A DNA stretch of 64,000 nt from positions 62,001 to 126,000 of the forward strand of contig NZ_WAJT01000002.1 of the NCBI RefSeq assembly GCF_009650605.1, written 5' to 3'. Made by a program: the position numbers and the translations under genes. Origin of the DNA: Labrenzia sp. CE80 (GTDB taxonomy: Bacteria > Pseudomonadota > Alphaproteobacteria > Rhizobiales > Stappiaceae). The number at the start of each line of letters is the position of its first letter. Positions within the stretch are counted from its first letter, which is position 1. Below the pieces are notes generated by a model. It was not told the DNA's origin, did not search any database, and was given only the letters and a program-made list of their open reading frames with translations. This document shows positions 8,862-16,794 of this stretch, piece by piece.

Positions 8862-9539
8862 TTAAGCTGCGGCGTAGTTGCTCGGGAAGAGTGCCCGTGC
8901 GGCTTCCTCATCGCGCTCAGTCTTGAACGCGATGTCCTTGGCAACTGTCCGCGCCCGTGCTGCGGCCGGCAGCGCATCGATAGACTTGAACCAGCGCTCC
9001 ACGTCCGGATAGGCGGCAAGTCGACCTTCGCCCAAGGTGACCATGGCTTTGTCGACCCAGCCCCAAGCGGCCATGTCGACGATTGTCAGGCTGTCGCCAA
9101 CGATGAAGTCGCGACCCTTGAGGCGCTCATCCAAGACCGCATAGTGGCGCTCGGTCTCGCGCAGATAGCGGTTCTGGGCGTAAGGCAGCTGTTCAGGTGC
9201 CGCGTGACGAAAGTGAACCGATTGACCGGAATATGGACCAAGACCTGACGCAATGAACATCAGCCAGGACAGGAGGTCGCCGCGATCTGAGGCATCACCA
9301 AGATACTTGCCTGTCTTTTCAGCCAGGTAGAGCAGGATAGCGTTGGAATCGAAAACGAGAGTGCCGTCATCGTCGATTGCTGGAAGTTTGCCGTTCGGGT
9401 TCACTTTCCGAAAGTCAGGTACGTGTTGCTCGCCCTTGAGGGTGTCGACCGGGACAATTTCAAATGGCAGGCCTGCTTCTTCAAGGAAGAGAGCGACCTT
9501 GGAAGAGTTGGGGGTCGGGTGATAGTAGAATTTCAACAT
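8862..9539 (-). CDS. Glutathione S-transferase family protein
   Basis: The 225-residue protein has the two-domain GST layout. The N-terminal thioredoxin-like half includes the glutathione-binding block KVNPNGKLPAI near 45-55 and FDSNAILLYLAE near 63-74. The helical C-terminal half has the N-capping-box region LTIVDMAAWGW near 145-155. The active-site serine is likely within HPTPNSSKV at the first helix. It lies downstream of yghU on the same strand after 25 nt and may be co-transcribed. Substrate unknown; a role in detoxification or thiol redox is inferred from the neighbours. Confidence 0.9.
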   Translation of the reverse strand: MLKFYYHPTPNSSKVALFLEEAGLPFEIVPVDTLKGEQHVPDFRKVNPNGKLPAIDDDGTLVFDSNAILLYLAEKTGKYLGDASDRGDLLSWLMFIASGLGPYSGQSVHFRHAAPEQLPYAQNRYLRETERHYAVLDERLKGRDFIVGDSLTIVDMAAWGWVDKAMVTLGEGRLAAYPDVERWFKSIDALPAAARARTVAKDIAFKTERDEEAARALFPSNYAAA

Positions 9540-9564
9540 GTGTGGATCCGTTTTTCGATTTGGT

Positions 9565-10428
9565 TTAGGCGCTCAGCTTGTCTTCGGTGCGGAGATCGAA
9601 GTCAGAGGCGTCGTGACGTTCGTGGAGCTGGTCTGAAAGCGGGCCTGAGGTCCGGTTTACCTTTCGGCCGCGTTGGACTGCGGGGCGTTCCAGGATCTCG
9701 TGTGTCCAGCGCTGCAGGTTCTTGTAGCTTTCGACCTGAAGGAACTCGCCGGCCTCATAGGCCTGACCGAGCGCAAGGTTGCCGTACCAGGGCCAGGTTG
9801 CAATGTCTGCGATGCTGTATTCGTCACCGCCAAGGAAGGCATTCTCGGCCAGATGCCGGTCGAGAACATCCATCTGACGCTTGACCTCCATGGTGAAGCG
9901 ATCGATCGGATATTCGAATTTCGCCGGGGCGTAGTAGTAGAAATGCCCAAAGCCGCCACCGAGGTAGGGTGCCGATCCCTGGAGCCAGAACAGCCAGTTC
10001 AGCGCTTCTGTCCGTGCGGCTTTGTTCTCGGACAGAAAGTGGCCGAACTTGTCGGCGAGGTAAAGCAGGATCGCGCCTGATTCAAACACGCGGCTGCCTG
10101 TCTCGATGTCAAAGAGCGCGGGGATCTTTGAGTTGGGGTTGACGTCGACAAAGCCGCTCGAGAACTGATCTCCTTCGCCGATCTTGATCAGATGCGCGTC
10201 GTACTCGGCGCCAGCCTCGCCCAGGGCGAGCAGCTCTTCAAGCAGGATGGTTACCTTCTGACCGTTCGGCGTTCCAAGAGAATAAAGCTGCAAGGGATGC
10301 TTGCCGCGGGGCAGTTCCTTCTCATGGGTCGCTCCTGCGATCGGGCGATTGACCTTGGACCACTCGCCGCCATTGCCGGCGTCCCAGGTCCAGACCTTGG
10401 GTGGAACGTAAGTATTCGCTTCAGACAT
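9565..10428 (-). CDS. yghU: YghU/Ure2p-like disulfide-bond reductase (GST superfamily)
   Basis: The 287-residue protein has the long N-terminal extension of the YghU group (TYVPPKVWTWDAGNGG, then NRPIAGATHEKELPRGKHPLQLYSLGTPNGQKV) before the glutathione-binding thioredoxin fold (VNPNSKIPALFD, FESGAILLYLADK). The helical half has GGGFGHFYYYAPAKFEY. E. coli YghU binds two glutathione molecules and reduces disulfides rather than conjugating electrophiles. It lies downstream of the TetR gene on the same strand (gap 114 nt), followed by a second GST, in a thiol-redox gene set. Confidence 0.93.
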   Translation of the reverse strand: MSEANTYVPPKVWTWDAGNGGEWSKVNRPIAGATHEKELPRGKHPLQLYSLGTPNGQKVTILLEELLALGEAGAEYDAHLIKIGEGDQFSSGFVDVNPNSKIPALFDIETGSRVFESGAILLYLADKFGHFLSENKAARTEALNWLFWLQGSAPYLGGGFGHFYYYAPAKFEYPIDRFTMEVKRQMDVLDRHLAENAFLGGDEYSIADIATWPWYGNLALGQAYEAGEFLQVESYKNLQRWTHEILERPAVQRGRKVNRTSGPLSDQLHERHDASDFDLRTEDKLSA

Positions 10429-10542
10429 ATCGCTGATCTTTCTCGTTTCAGGGCGAACCGGAAAGGCCCGGTCAGCCGATAGGGGGATGCTTCAAGGAGA
10501 GGGGCCGCGACGGAAAAAGGTCCGTGCGGCGAGTGAGGTCGG

Positions 10543-11145
10543 TCAGGTTTGTTTTTTCCGCAGGGTTTCGAGTTCATGAGCGATGTCTTCGCTCAAGGTT
10601 GTAATCTGCGATTGGGGCGCTCCCATATGGAGCTCGAAGCGAAGTGCTGTAACATTGGCCTGATACCGCTGGGCTAGACGCTCCTCGTCAAGGTCTGAAG
10701 GAATTTCACCAGTCGCCTTGGCGTGAGCAAATACGGAGGCAAATTCCTTGCGCATCTCTGCCATGTATGCGCGAGACGCGTCGGCAATGGTCGGCTCGGT
10801 TGAGCGGGTATCAACCATCGTTTTCATCAGCATGCAGGCCTGCTGCGCGGCATGATCAGGCGAAAGTCTCGCATAGGAACGGATATGCTCGATCAAGCCG
10901 GTCAGTGGTGTCTCTGCCTCTTCGATCTGCTCGCGAAACTTCTGACGCGCGGTCTCGAAGTAACGCTCCAGGGTCAGAAGGTAGAGCGCTTCCTTGCTGG
11001 AAAAAGCAGCATAGATGCTGCCCGGCTTCATGTTGAGCGTCGTTTCAAGGTCCTTGAGGGAAGTCGCGTGATAGCCCTTGCCCCAAAACAGGGACATTGC
11101 CGCATCCAATGCGGCATCACGATTGTAGGGAGCTGCGCGTTTCAT
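10543..11145 (-). CDS. TetR/AcrR family transcriptional regulator
   Basis: The 200-residue protein has an N-terminal helix-turn-helix at about 9-55 (DAAMSLFWGKGYHATSLKDLETTLNMKP, then GSIYAAFSSKEALY). The C-terminal ligand domain has Cys within QQACMLMKTMVD. Three 16 bp palindromes of the TTGAGTGA type lie around it: one about 50 nt before its own start, two before the AhpD-like gene. Simple inference is autoregulation plus control of the redox operon. The GSIYAAFSSKEALY segment is typical of the AcrR type. Ligand unknown; thiol-reactive compounds are a reasonable guess given the neighbours. Confidence 0.92.
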   Translation of the reverse strand: MKRAAPYNRDAALDAAMSLFWGKGYHATSLKDLETTLNMKPGSIYAAFSSKEALYLLTLERYFETARQKFREQIEEAETPLTGLIEHIRSYARLSPDHAAQQACMLMKTMVDTRSTEPTIADASRAYMAEMRKEFASVFAHAKATGEIPSDLDEERLAQRYQANVTALRFELHMGAPQSQITTLSEDIAHELETLRKKQT

Positions 11146-11196
11146 GTCAGTTGACCCTCAATGGCGCCCGGGTGTCTCGCTCAATTACATCAGAGT

Positions 11197-11212
11197 TTGA
11201 GTGATTGCTCAA
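11197..11212. promoter_or_regulatory. Palindromic operator upstream of the tetR gene
   Basis: TTGAGTGATTGCTCAA, a 16 bp inverted repeat with the arms TTGAG/CTCAA, lies 52-67 nt before the TetR start and overlaps the TGA stop of the FrnE-like gene. The same 16-mer occurs at 12541-12556. Confidence 0.75.
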
Positions 11213-11862
11213 GCCGACATTTCATTCAGCTGTTCAAGAATCCGTGTGTAGTTGTCGACGCCTTGGGCACCTGTGACGAGGTGCTTGCGATCAAACACCA
11301 CGGCAGGAACGCCGCGCACACCCTGTTGAAGCCAGAAGTGCTCTACGCTGCGGACCTCATCGGCGAACCTCTGATCCTCAAGAACCGCCAGAGCTTCCGA
11401 CTTGTCGAGCCCAATTCCGGCGGCTTCCTCCGCGAGGACATTGTTGTCCGAGAGGTCGCGTCGATGAGTGAAATGCGCCTCGAAAAGCGCCAACTTCAGG
11501 TCATGCATTCTGCCCTGCTGTTCAGCCCAATGGAGGAGTTGGTGGAGATTGAAGGTGTTGTGCATGCGCATGTCGTCGGCAAAGCTGAACTCGAATCCGA
11601 GGCCTTTGCCAACCTCGGTCATCTGCCGGCGGCTTGCCTCTGATTGCTCGGGCGTCGAGCCATATTTCTCGATGATGTGTTCGCGCATATTCTGGCCGTC
11701 GGCCGGCATCTCCGGATTGAGCTCGAAAGGATGCCAGTGAATTTCATGGGCGGTGCCGGTGGCTTCCAACGCATGCGCCAGTTGGAGATAGCCGATGATA
11801 CACCAGGGACACATCACGTCCGAGGCAATGTCGATACGCAGGGGAGCATTTGGTTTGGTCAT
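11209..11862 (-). CDS. FrnE-like DsbA-family oxidoreductase
   Basis: The 217-residue protein carries a thioredoxin-fold active site CPWC near 18-21, in DVMCPWCIIGYLQL, and the cis-proline region GVRGVPAVVFDRKHLVTGAQ near 180-199. There is no signal peptide, as in cytoplasmic FrnE/2-hydroxychromene-2-carboxylate isomerase-like members. It likely makes, breaks or isomerises disulfides, perhaps in polyketide-like or stress-related substrates. GGAG precedes the ATG. It is the second gene after the AhpD-like one (gap 63 nt) and its stop codon lies inside a TetR operator. Confidence 0.9.
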   Translation of the reverse strand: MTKPNAPLRIDIASDVMCPWCIIGYLQLAHALEATGTAHEIHWHPFELNPEMPADGQNMREHIIEKYGSTPEQSEASRRQMTEVGKGLGFEFSFADDMRMHNTFNLHQLLHWAEQQGRMHDLKLALFEAHFTHRRDLSDNNVLAEEAAGIGLDKSEALAVLEDQRFADEVRSVEHFWLQQGVRGVPAVVFDRKHLVTGAQGVDNYTRILEQLNEMSA

Positions 11863-11925
11863 GATGTCTCCAGAACATTGGAAAAGAAGTGATGGCCCGG
11901 CACCGGGCCGGGCCAGTCCATCTCC

Positions 11926-12480
11926 TCAGGCAGCAGCGTCCCATTCGAATTTCTGGAACGGCTTGTCGATCGGCGTCTGCGCCAGGTGATTGGTGTAGTT
12001 GGACATGACCTTCTGTGAGTAGCCCAGGACGACTTCAAGGATATTGCGCTTCGTGAAGCCCGCATCCAGGAAGGCTTGTACCGCTTTATCATCCACATTG
12101 CCGCGATCACGAACCAGTTTTAGGGTGAACTCGCGAAGGGCTTCCAATCGTGCATTCGGAAGTGGCGTCTGGTCGCGCAGAGCGTTGGTGATGGCGTCAT
12201 CGACACCCATGCTCTTGGCAATACCTGTGTGGGCGGGAACGCAATAGTGGCATTCATTTTCGACATTCACCGTTTGCCAGATAACCGTCAGCTCGTCGTC
12301 GTCGAAGCTTGAATTGGAGAACTGCTCATGGACCTGCTGATAGGCTGCAAGAAGGCTCGGTGCCTCGGCCATGACGGCATGAAGGCCTGGAATCATGCCA
12401 TAGGCGGCTTCCGTTTTCTCCAGTAGAGGCTTGCTGCCTTCGGGGGCGGTGTTTCTATCGTGCAGGGTAAACTCGGTCAT
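11926..12480 (-). CDS. AhpD-like / carboxymuconolactone decarboxylase family protein
   Basis: The 184-residue protein starts at the ATG with GAGGA upstream; the longer frame to 12522 lacks a site and runs back towards the operators. The core has the AhpD-like motif ENECHYCVPAHTGIAK near 75-90, a CxxC followed by His, as in alkylhydroperoxidases that reduce peroxides through a peroxidatic cysteine pair. The helical pattern (REFTLKLVRDRGNV, NILEVVLGYSQKVMSNY) also fits the family. It is the first gene of the pair with FrnE and has two operator palindromes upstream. Confidence 0.9.
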   Translation of the reverse strand: MTEFTLHDRNTAPEGSKPLLEKTEAAYGMIPGLHAVMAEAPSLLAAYQQVHEQFSNSSFDDDELTVIWQTVNVENECHYCVPAHTGIAKSMGVDDAITNALRDQTPLPNARLEALREFTLKLVRDRGNVDDKAVQAFLDAGFTKRNILEVVLGYSQKVMSNYTNHLAQTPIDKPFQKFEWDAAA

Positions 12481-12540
12481 CGGTTGTCCTCGATCGTTCG
12501 ATGTCGTGCCCCTGTTGGACACCTGCCAGATATTGGTGCG

Positions 12541-12580
12541 TTGAGTGATTGCTCAAGCGGAAATTTGAGTGATCACTCAA
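12541..12580. promoter_or_regulatory. Tandem palindromic TetR-type operators upstream of the AhpD-FrnE operon
   Basis: TTGAGTGATTGCTCAA (12541-12556) and the fully symmetrical TTGAGTGATCACTCAA (12565-12580) lie 24 bp apart centre to centre, 61-100 nt before the AhpD-like start. Together with the copy at 11197 they define a local regulon. Two sites about two helical turns apart on the same DNA face suggest cooperative binding. Confidence 0.8.
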
Positions 12581-12921
12581 ATGTGAGGACGGAATCCGGT
12601 TTCACGAGGGTTCGATTAGCCTTTGGTTTCATTCAAAATGCCGATGTTGCGCATCAAATTTAGAAAATAAGGATTTGGCTAAAAAATCACCTTGACCATT
12701 CCCGCGCCAGTTCCCTACGATTTCTTGACCAATTGGTCAGGTGAGCAATTTGCCGGGAAGAAGGCGTTAAACTGCCCGTTCCGGCTTCACCCGATCAGCC
12801 TGGGCGCCGTGTCCGACAGTCTTTGTTGCAAGGCGTCGGGCGGGCGCAGACCAAAGGGTCAAGGCCATGGGTCCGAGATCATTAAGGCTGTCCAGCGGCA
12901 GCCGACCAAAGGAGTAGGGGA
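12581..12921. other. Non-coding region between the AhpD-like operon and the NMT1-type binding protein
   Basis: About 340 bp with no convincing gene. It holds an AT-rich stretch near 12655-12690 and the RutR-like operator at 12725-12740, then a leader of about 180 nt ending in AAAGGAG at 12911-12917 before the start at 12922. A half-site TTGACCA also occurs at 12692-12698. Confidence 0.5.
12725..12740. promoter_or_regulatory. RutR-like operator
   Basis: TTGACCAATTGGTCAG contains a perfect 14 bp palindrome TGACCAATTGGTCA. The E. coli RutR consensus is TTGACCA-NN-TGGTCAA, so 15 of the 16 positions fit. RutR responds to uracil and thymine and controls pyrimidine use, which matches the type of the following binding protein. 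No rutR gene is in the window. Confidence 0.65.
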
Positions 12922-13917
12922 ATGGCGTTTAAAGCATTGAAGGCACTGGCAGCATCGTCGGTATTCGCGGCATGTCTGGCAACCGGTGCCGCCGAGGCTG
13001 CCGATGAACTCACATTGCAGCTGAAATGGGTAACCCAGGGCCAGTTTGCTGGCTACTACGTTGCAAAGGACAAGGGCTTTTACGAGGAAGAAGACCTCGA
13101 TGTAACCATCAAACCGGGCGGCCCGGACATTGCTCCGCCACAGGTCATCGCTGGCGGCGGCGCGGATGTGATCATCGACTGGATGCCGTCCGCGCTCGCA
13201 TCACGCGAAAAGGGGGTGCCTCTCGTAAACATTGCACAGCCCTTTAAGAAATCGGGCATGATGCTGACCTGTCGCAAGGACACCGGCATTACCTCGCCGG
13301 ATGACTTCAAGGGCAAGACCCTCGGTGTCTGGTTCTTCGGCAACGAATATCCGTTCCTGTCCTGGATGAGCCAGCTGGGCTTGCCGACCGAAGGTGGCGC
13401 GGACGGCGTAACCGTTCTCAAGCAGGGCTTCAACGTTGACCCGCTGCTGCAGAAGCAGGCCGACTGCGTTTCCACCATGACCTATAACGAATACTGGCAG
13501 GTCATCGACGCAGGTCTTCCAGCTGAAGAGCTGATCGTTTTCAAATATGAAGACCAGGGCGTCGCAACGCTGGAAGATGGGCTCTACGTGCTTGAATCCA
13601 CGCTGGATGACGCGGCAATGGTCGACAAGTACACCCGCTTTGTCCGCGCTTCCATGAAGGGCTGGGCCTACGCTGCTGAGCACCCTGAGGAAGCAGCAGA
13701 AATCGTCCTGGAAAATGATGCAACCGGTGCACAGACCGAAAAGCATCAGATCCGCATGGTCGGTGAAATCAACAAGCTGGTTGATGGTTCCGACGGCAAG
13801 CTGGATATGGCTGCCTACGAGCGGACGGTTAAGTCGCTCCTCTCCGGTGGTTCTGATCCGGTGATCACCAAGCAGCCGGAAGGCGCAACCACAACGGTCG
13901 TGACCGACGGCCTCTGA
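12922..13917 (+). CDS. NMT1/THI5-type ABC transporter substrate-binding protein, probably for a pyrimidine-like compound
   Basis: The 331-residue protein starts with a signal peptide (KALKALAASSVFAACLATG, cleavage near AEA-AD). The mature sequence has the NMT1-like fold: LQLKWVTQGQFAGYYVAKDKGFYEEE, GPDIAPPQVIAGGGADVIIDW, and KTLGVWFFGNEYPFLSW. Relatives bind thiamine precursors, riboflavin, hydroxymethylpyrimidine or pyrimidines. A RutR-like box upstream supports a pyrimidine. There is no permease or ATPase gene next to it, so it must work with a transporter coded elsewhere. A terminator follows. Confidence 0.88.
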   Translation: MAFKALKALAASSVFAACLATGAAEAADELTLQLKWVTQGQFAGYYVAKDKGFYEEEDLDVTIKPGGPDIAPPQVIAGGGADVIIDWMPSALASREKGVPLVNIAQPFKKSGMMLTCRKDTGITSPDDFKGKTLGVWFFGNEYPFLSWMSQLGLPTEGGADGVTVLKQGFNVDPLLQKQADCVSTMTYNEYWQVIDAGLPAEELIVFKYEDQGVATLEDGLYVLESTLDDAAMVDKYTRFVRASMKGWAYAAEHPEEAAEIVLENDATGAQTEKHQIRMVGEINKLVDGSDGKLDMAAYERTVKSLLSGGSDPVITKQPEGATTTVVTDGL

Positions 13918-13943
13918 TACGTTCAGAGACTGAAGAGCTTTGA

Positions 13944-13971
13944 GGGCGCTCGCAAGAGCGCCCTTTTCTTT
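13944..13971 (+). terminator. Intrinsic terminator after the NMT1-type binding protein
   Basis: GGGCGCTC (13944-13951) and GAGCGCCC (13956-13963) pair perfectly around a GCAA tetraloop and are followed by TTTTCTTT. Confidence 0.92.
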
Positions 13972-14090
13972 GGTGAACTCGCGTCGTGGCAGTCTTCTGC
14001 GGTGTGCCGTACCGAAGAGTTCGTGGAGACGGAATATTAAAAGTTGCAGCCTAGCGTCGACAATAGCGAAATAATGCGGGCCAAAAAGCA

Positions 14091-16322
14091 ATGGCTTTTC
14101 AGTCAGATGAAGTCATCCAGCCGGGAAGTACGTTCCGGACTGAGGATGGCGAACGCAACGCCGGGAAAATTTTTTCTGGCCGAAAGCACCTGACTTTTGC
14201 ATTGCTCATCTTGGGCATGTTTTCCGCAATTGTAGCCGCGTTCCTCTTTGTCCTGTCCGCGGTCCTGATTTTCGAAAGAGAGGCTGAAAAGCGCGAAATC
14301 AGTTCAGTCAGCCGTGTCTTTGAAAACCATAAGCAAGGCCTTCTCCAGGAGATTGAGCGATATGCGGTTTCCAACGCAGCCTACGTCAACATCGACACGA
14401 GCTATTCACCGACCTGGGTCGAAAGCCGCTTCGGTGGGGACATGGCTGCTGACTTCAACCATGACCTGATCGTATTGCTTGACCGCCAGACGAGGCCGGT
14501 TTTTACCAACATCAACAACTTTCGACCTGCGCTTGCCGTCGAAGAGAAAGTCGTGACGGGAGAAGTCAAAACGCTGGTTGAACAAATCTCCCAGTCCTAC
14601 CTCCTTGGCCTCGAAACAGACCAATCTGGAGAGATTGTCTTTGCCGGTTCGCTCACGGATATCTCCGGCGTCGTGCATGTCGATCTCGACGGGCAGATCG
14701 CGCTGGTCGCAGCCTATGCGATTGCGCCGGACCCCGGCGGCATTACCATGACCCGGGATCGGCCTTTCGTGCTCCTGTCTGTCTATCCGCTCCATGAGGC
14801 TCATCTGCAGGAGATACTTGCTGCGCTTTCTTTGGGGAATCTTGAGGTCGAAAAAACGATTCCAGCAGACATGATCGGCATTCCGATCCAGAACGCAGAC
14901 AGGCAAGTCCTTGCCTACCTCGCCTGGCGCCCGATGGCTCAGGCTTCCAGGATCATTCTCGCCTCAGCGCCGATCCTGAGCGCGGCTTTGATCGCTATCC
15001 TGGCAGTTACCCTCTGGATCCTTTGGCAGAATTTTCAAGCTGTGCGCCAGCTGGCCAGGCGCGAACAGGAAGTGCTTTATGCCGCGAAACATGACGCCCT
15101 CACCGGATTGGCGAGAAGAGACCTGTTTTATGAAGACGCCGGTGCAGTTCTGTCGTCTCAGTCGGAAAGTGGCGGTTATGTAGCGGTGGTCTACATGGAT
15201 GTCGATTATCTCAAGCAGACCAATGATGCCCACGGCCACGTCGTGGGCGACCGGTTGCTGACGATGATCGTCGGGTCTTTGCAAAAGCGAGTCCGTTCGT
15301 CAGACGTTATCGGGCGGATCGGCGGTGACGAATTCCTGCTGCTCTTGACCGATCGTGCTTCGCCGGAGGAGCTGGTGGCGGATGTCGGTGAGCTGAGCCG
15401 GGCAACAAACCGGCAAGTCGATGTGGATGGCCATCGCCTTCAGGCCTCTTGCAGCCTCGGTGTCGCGCTTTGTCCTCAACACGGCGATGATCTTTCGGCG
15501 CTCATTAGAGCGGCAGATGTGGCTTTGCAAAGGTGCAAGTCCGAGGGGCGCGGCCAGTACAAGGTGTTCGACCGCGTTATGGATGATGCGTTGCGCGAAC
15601 ATCAGCGTATGCGCGATGAGCTCAAGACAGCGCTGGAGGAGGATGAGTTTGTTCTTTTCTATCAGCCGCTCATTGATGCAAAAACTGAAGAGGTGACCTT
15701 CTTTGAGGCTCTGATCCGGTGGCAGCATCCCGAAAGAGGGTTGCTCGGCCCTGATGTATTTCTCCCCTTGTCACTGGAAGACGGGACCATCAACCTCATT
15801 GGTGACTGGGTCATGAGGCGCGCGATCGAGGATGCTTCCCTGTGGCAAACGGCCGGCGTCACCGTGAACGTCTGTGCGACGCAGCTGGTCGAAGAGAACT
15901 TCGTCGGCAAGGTCTCCAACCTGTTGGCGGAATATGGCCTACCGCCTGAGCGGCTGGTTCTGGAGATCACGGAGTCGGTTATGATGGAGCGCCCAGAAAC
16001 AATTCGGGGCGTCTTTGCGGACCTTAACGAACGCGGCATCGCTGTGGCGATTGATGACTTCGGCACCGGCTTCTCGAGCCTTAGCTACCTCCACGAGTAT
16101 CGGTTTCAAAAGATGAAGATCGATCGCAGCTTCGTGTCGCGGTTAGAGACGGACGCGGATGCCGGGCAGATTATTCATACCATGATCGGCTTGGCCAACG
16201 TGCTTGGCATGCAAGTAGTGGCCGAAGGCGTTGAAACGGAAAAGCAGCGGGACTTTCTCAGGAAGGCGAACTGCGATTATTTGCAGGGTTACCTGTTTGG
16301 CCGTCCGGCGCCACTCAATTGA
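14091..16322 (+). CDS. Membrane sensor with CHASE4-like, GGDEF and EAL domains (cyclic di-GMP turnover)
   Basis: The 743-residue protein has a first membrane helix near 33-58, a periplasmic CHASE4-like sensor of about 210 residues (SNAAYVNIDTSYSPTWVESRFG), a second helix near 283-306, then GGDEF and EAL domains. The diguanylate cyclase motif GGDEF near 410 is intact, and the inhibitory-site motif RSSD lies five residues before it. The EAL part keeps FEALIRW near 538, NVCATQ, LEITES, DDFGTGFS near 655, KIDRSFV and VAEGVET, the residues needed for phosphodiesterase activity. Both activities are possible. It is transcribed alone after a terminator. Confidence 0.93.
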   Translation: MAFQSDEVIQPGSTFRTEDGERNAGKIFSGRKHLTFALLILGMFSAIVAAFLFVLSAVLIFEREAEKREISSVSRVFENHKQGLLQEIERYAVSNAAYVNIDTSYSPTWVESRFGGDMAADFNHDLIVLLDRQTRPVFTNINNFRPALAVEEKVVTGEVKTLVEQISQSYLLGLETDQSGEIVFAGSLTDISGVVHVDLDGQIALVAAYAIAPDPGGITMTRDRPFVLLSVYPLHEAHLQEILAALSLGNLEVEKTIPADMIGIPIQNADRQVLAYLAWRPMAQASRIILASAPILSAALIAILAVTLWILWQNFQAVRQLARREQEVLYAAKHDALTGLARRDLFYEDAGAVLSSQSESGGYVAVVYMDVDYLKQTNDAHGHVVGDRLLTMIVGSLQKRVRSSDVIGRIGGDEFLLLLTDRASPEELVADVGELSRATNRQVDVDGHRLQASCSLGVALCPQHGDDLSALIRAADVALQRCKSEGRGQYKVFDRVMDDALREHQRMRDELKTALEEDEFVLFYQPLIDAKTEEVTFFEALIRWQHPERGLLGPDVFLPLSLEDGTINLIGDWVMRRAIEDASLWQTAGVTVNVCATQLVEENFVGKVSNLLAEYGLPPERLVLEITESVMMERPETIRGVFADLNERGIAVAIDDFGTGFSSLSYLHEYRFQKMKIDRSFVSRLETDADAGQIIHTMIGLANVLGMQVVAEGVETEKQRDFLRKANCDYLQGYLFGRPAPLN

Positions 16323-16388
16323 TGCGAGAAGACGATCACGGCTTATTTGCCTAACTTTAAAAAATTGAGAGCTTTTGCGCGAGTTTAT

Positions 16389-16736
16389 CTATTGGTCGAC
16401 GCGGCGCATGGCAATCACGTTTGGCTCTTGGGTTGGCACGTGACGTATCTTGTGTAGCTCTGTGGAAAAGTTAAGCCTGGCGGCACATTGAGCACCGAGA
16501 ACCACCACCGTCATGACGATCAAAGTTACGGGCCAAACCGCAGAAGCTACGACGGCTGACAGCAGACGAAGGTTGCTGCTCTTCCCGCTATCGATCAGTT
16601 CGGCTGCGGAAAAGATCAGGAAAAACAATGCAATCACGCCATAAAGCGTTACAGTCAATATAAGAAACAAAAGCATGGCGACCCGATCTCCAATCCACAT
16701 CTGGATAGCGTGAACTTGGTTAACAAATAATAACAT
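16389..16736 (-). CDS. Small hypothetical membrane protein
   Basis: The 115-residue protein has two long hydrophobic segments near 20-46 (MLLFLILTVTLYGVIALFFLIF) and 58-85 (LLSAVVASAVWPVTLIVMTVVVLGAQ), then a short soluble tail. I do not recognise a family. No strong ribosome site precedes 16736; ATG codons at residues 13 and 21 are alternatives. It faces the CHASE4-GGDEF-EAL gene tail to tail and lies downstream of the UnbV gene, with 58 nt between. Confidence 0.5.
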   Translation of the reverse strand: MLLFVNQVHAIQMWIGDRVAMLLFLILTVTLYGVIALFFLIFSAAELIDSGKSSNLRLLSAVVASAVWPVTLIVMTVVVLGAQCAARLNFSTELHKIRHVPTQEPNVIAMRRVDQ

Positions 16737-16794
16737 GCCGGGATTGGGTCAGAAATGAAAGGGTTGTTTTTCGAGAGCCTGCACGCCGGAAGCG

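Noticed and set aside
13201..14091. 296-codon minus-strand frame opposite the NMT1-type binding protein
   Set aside because: Passes through the terminator at 13944-13971 and lies antisense to a gene with signal peptide and family motifs.
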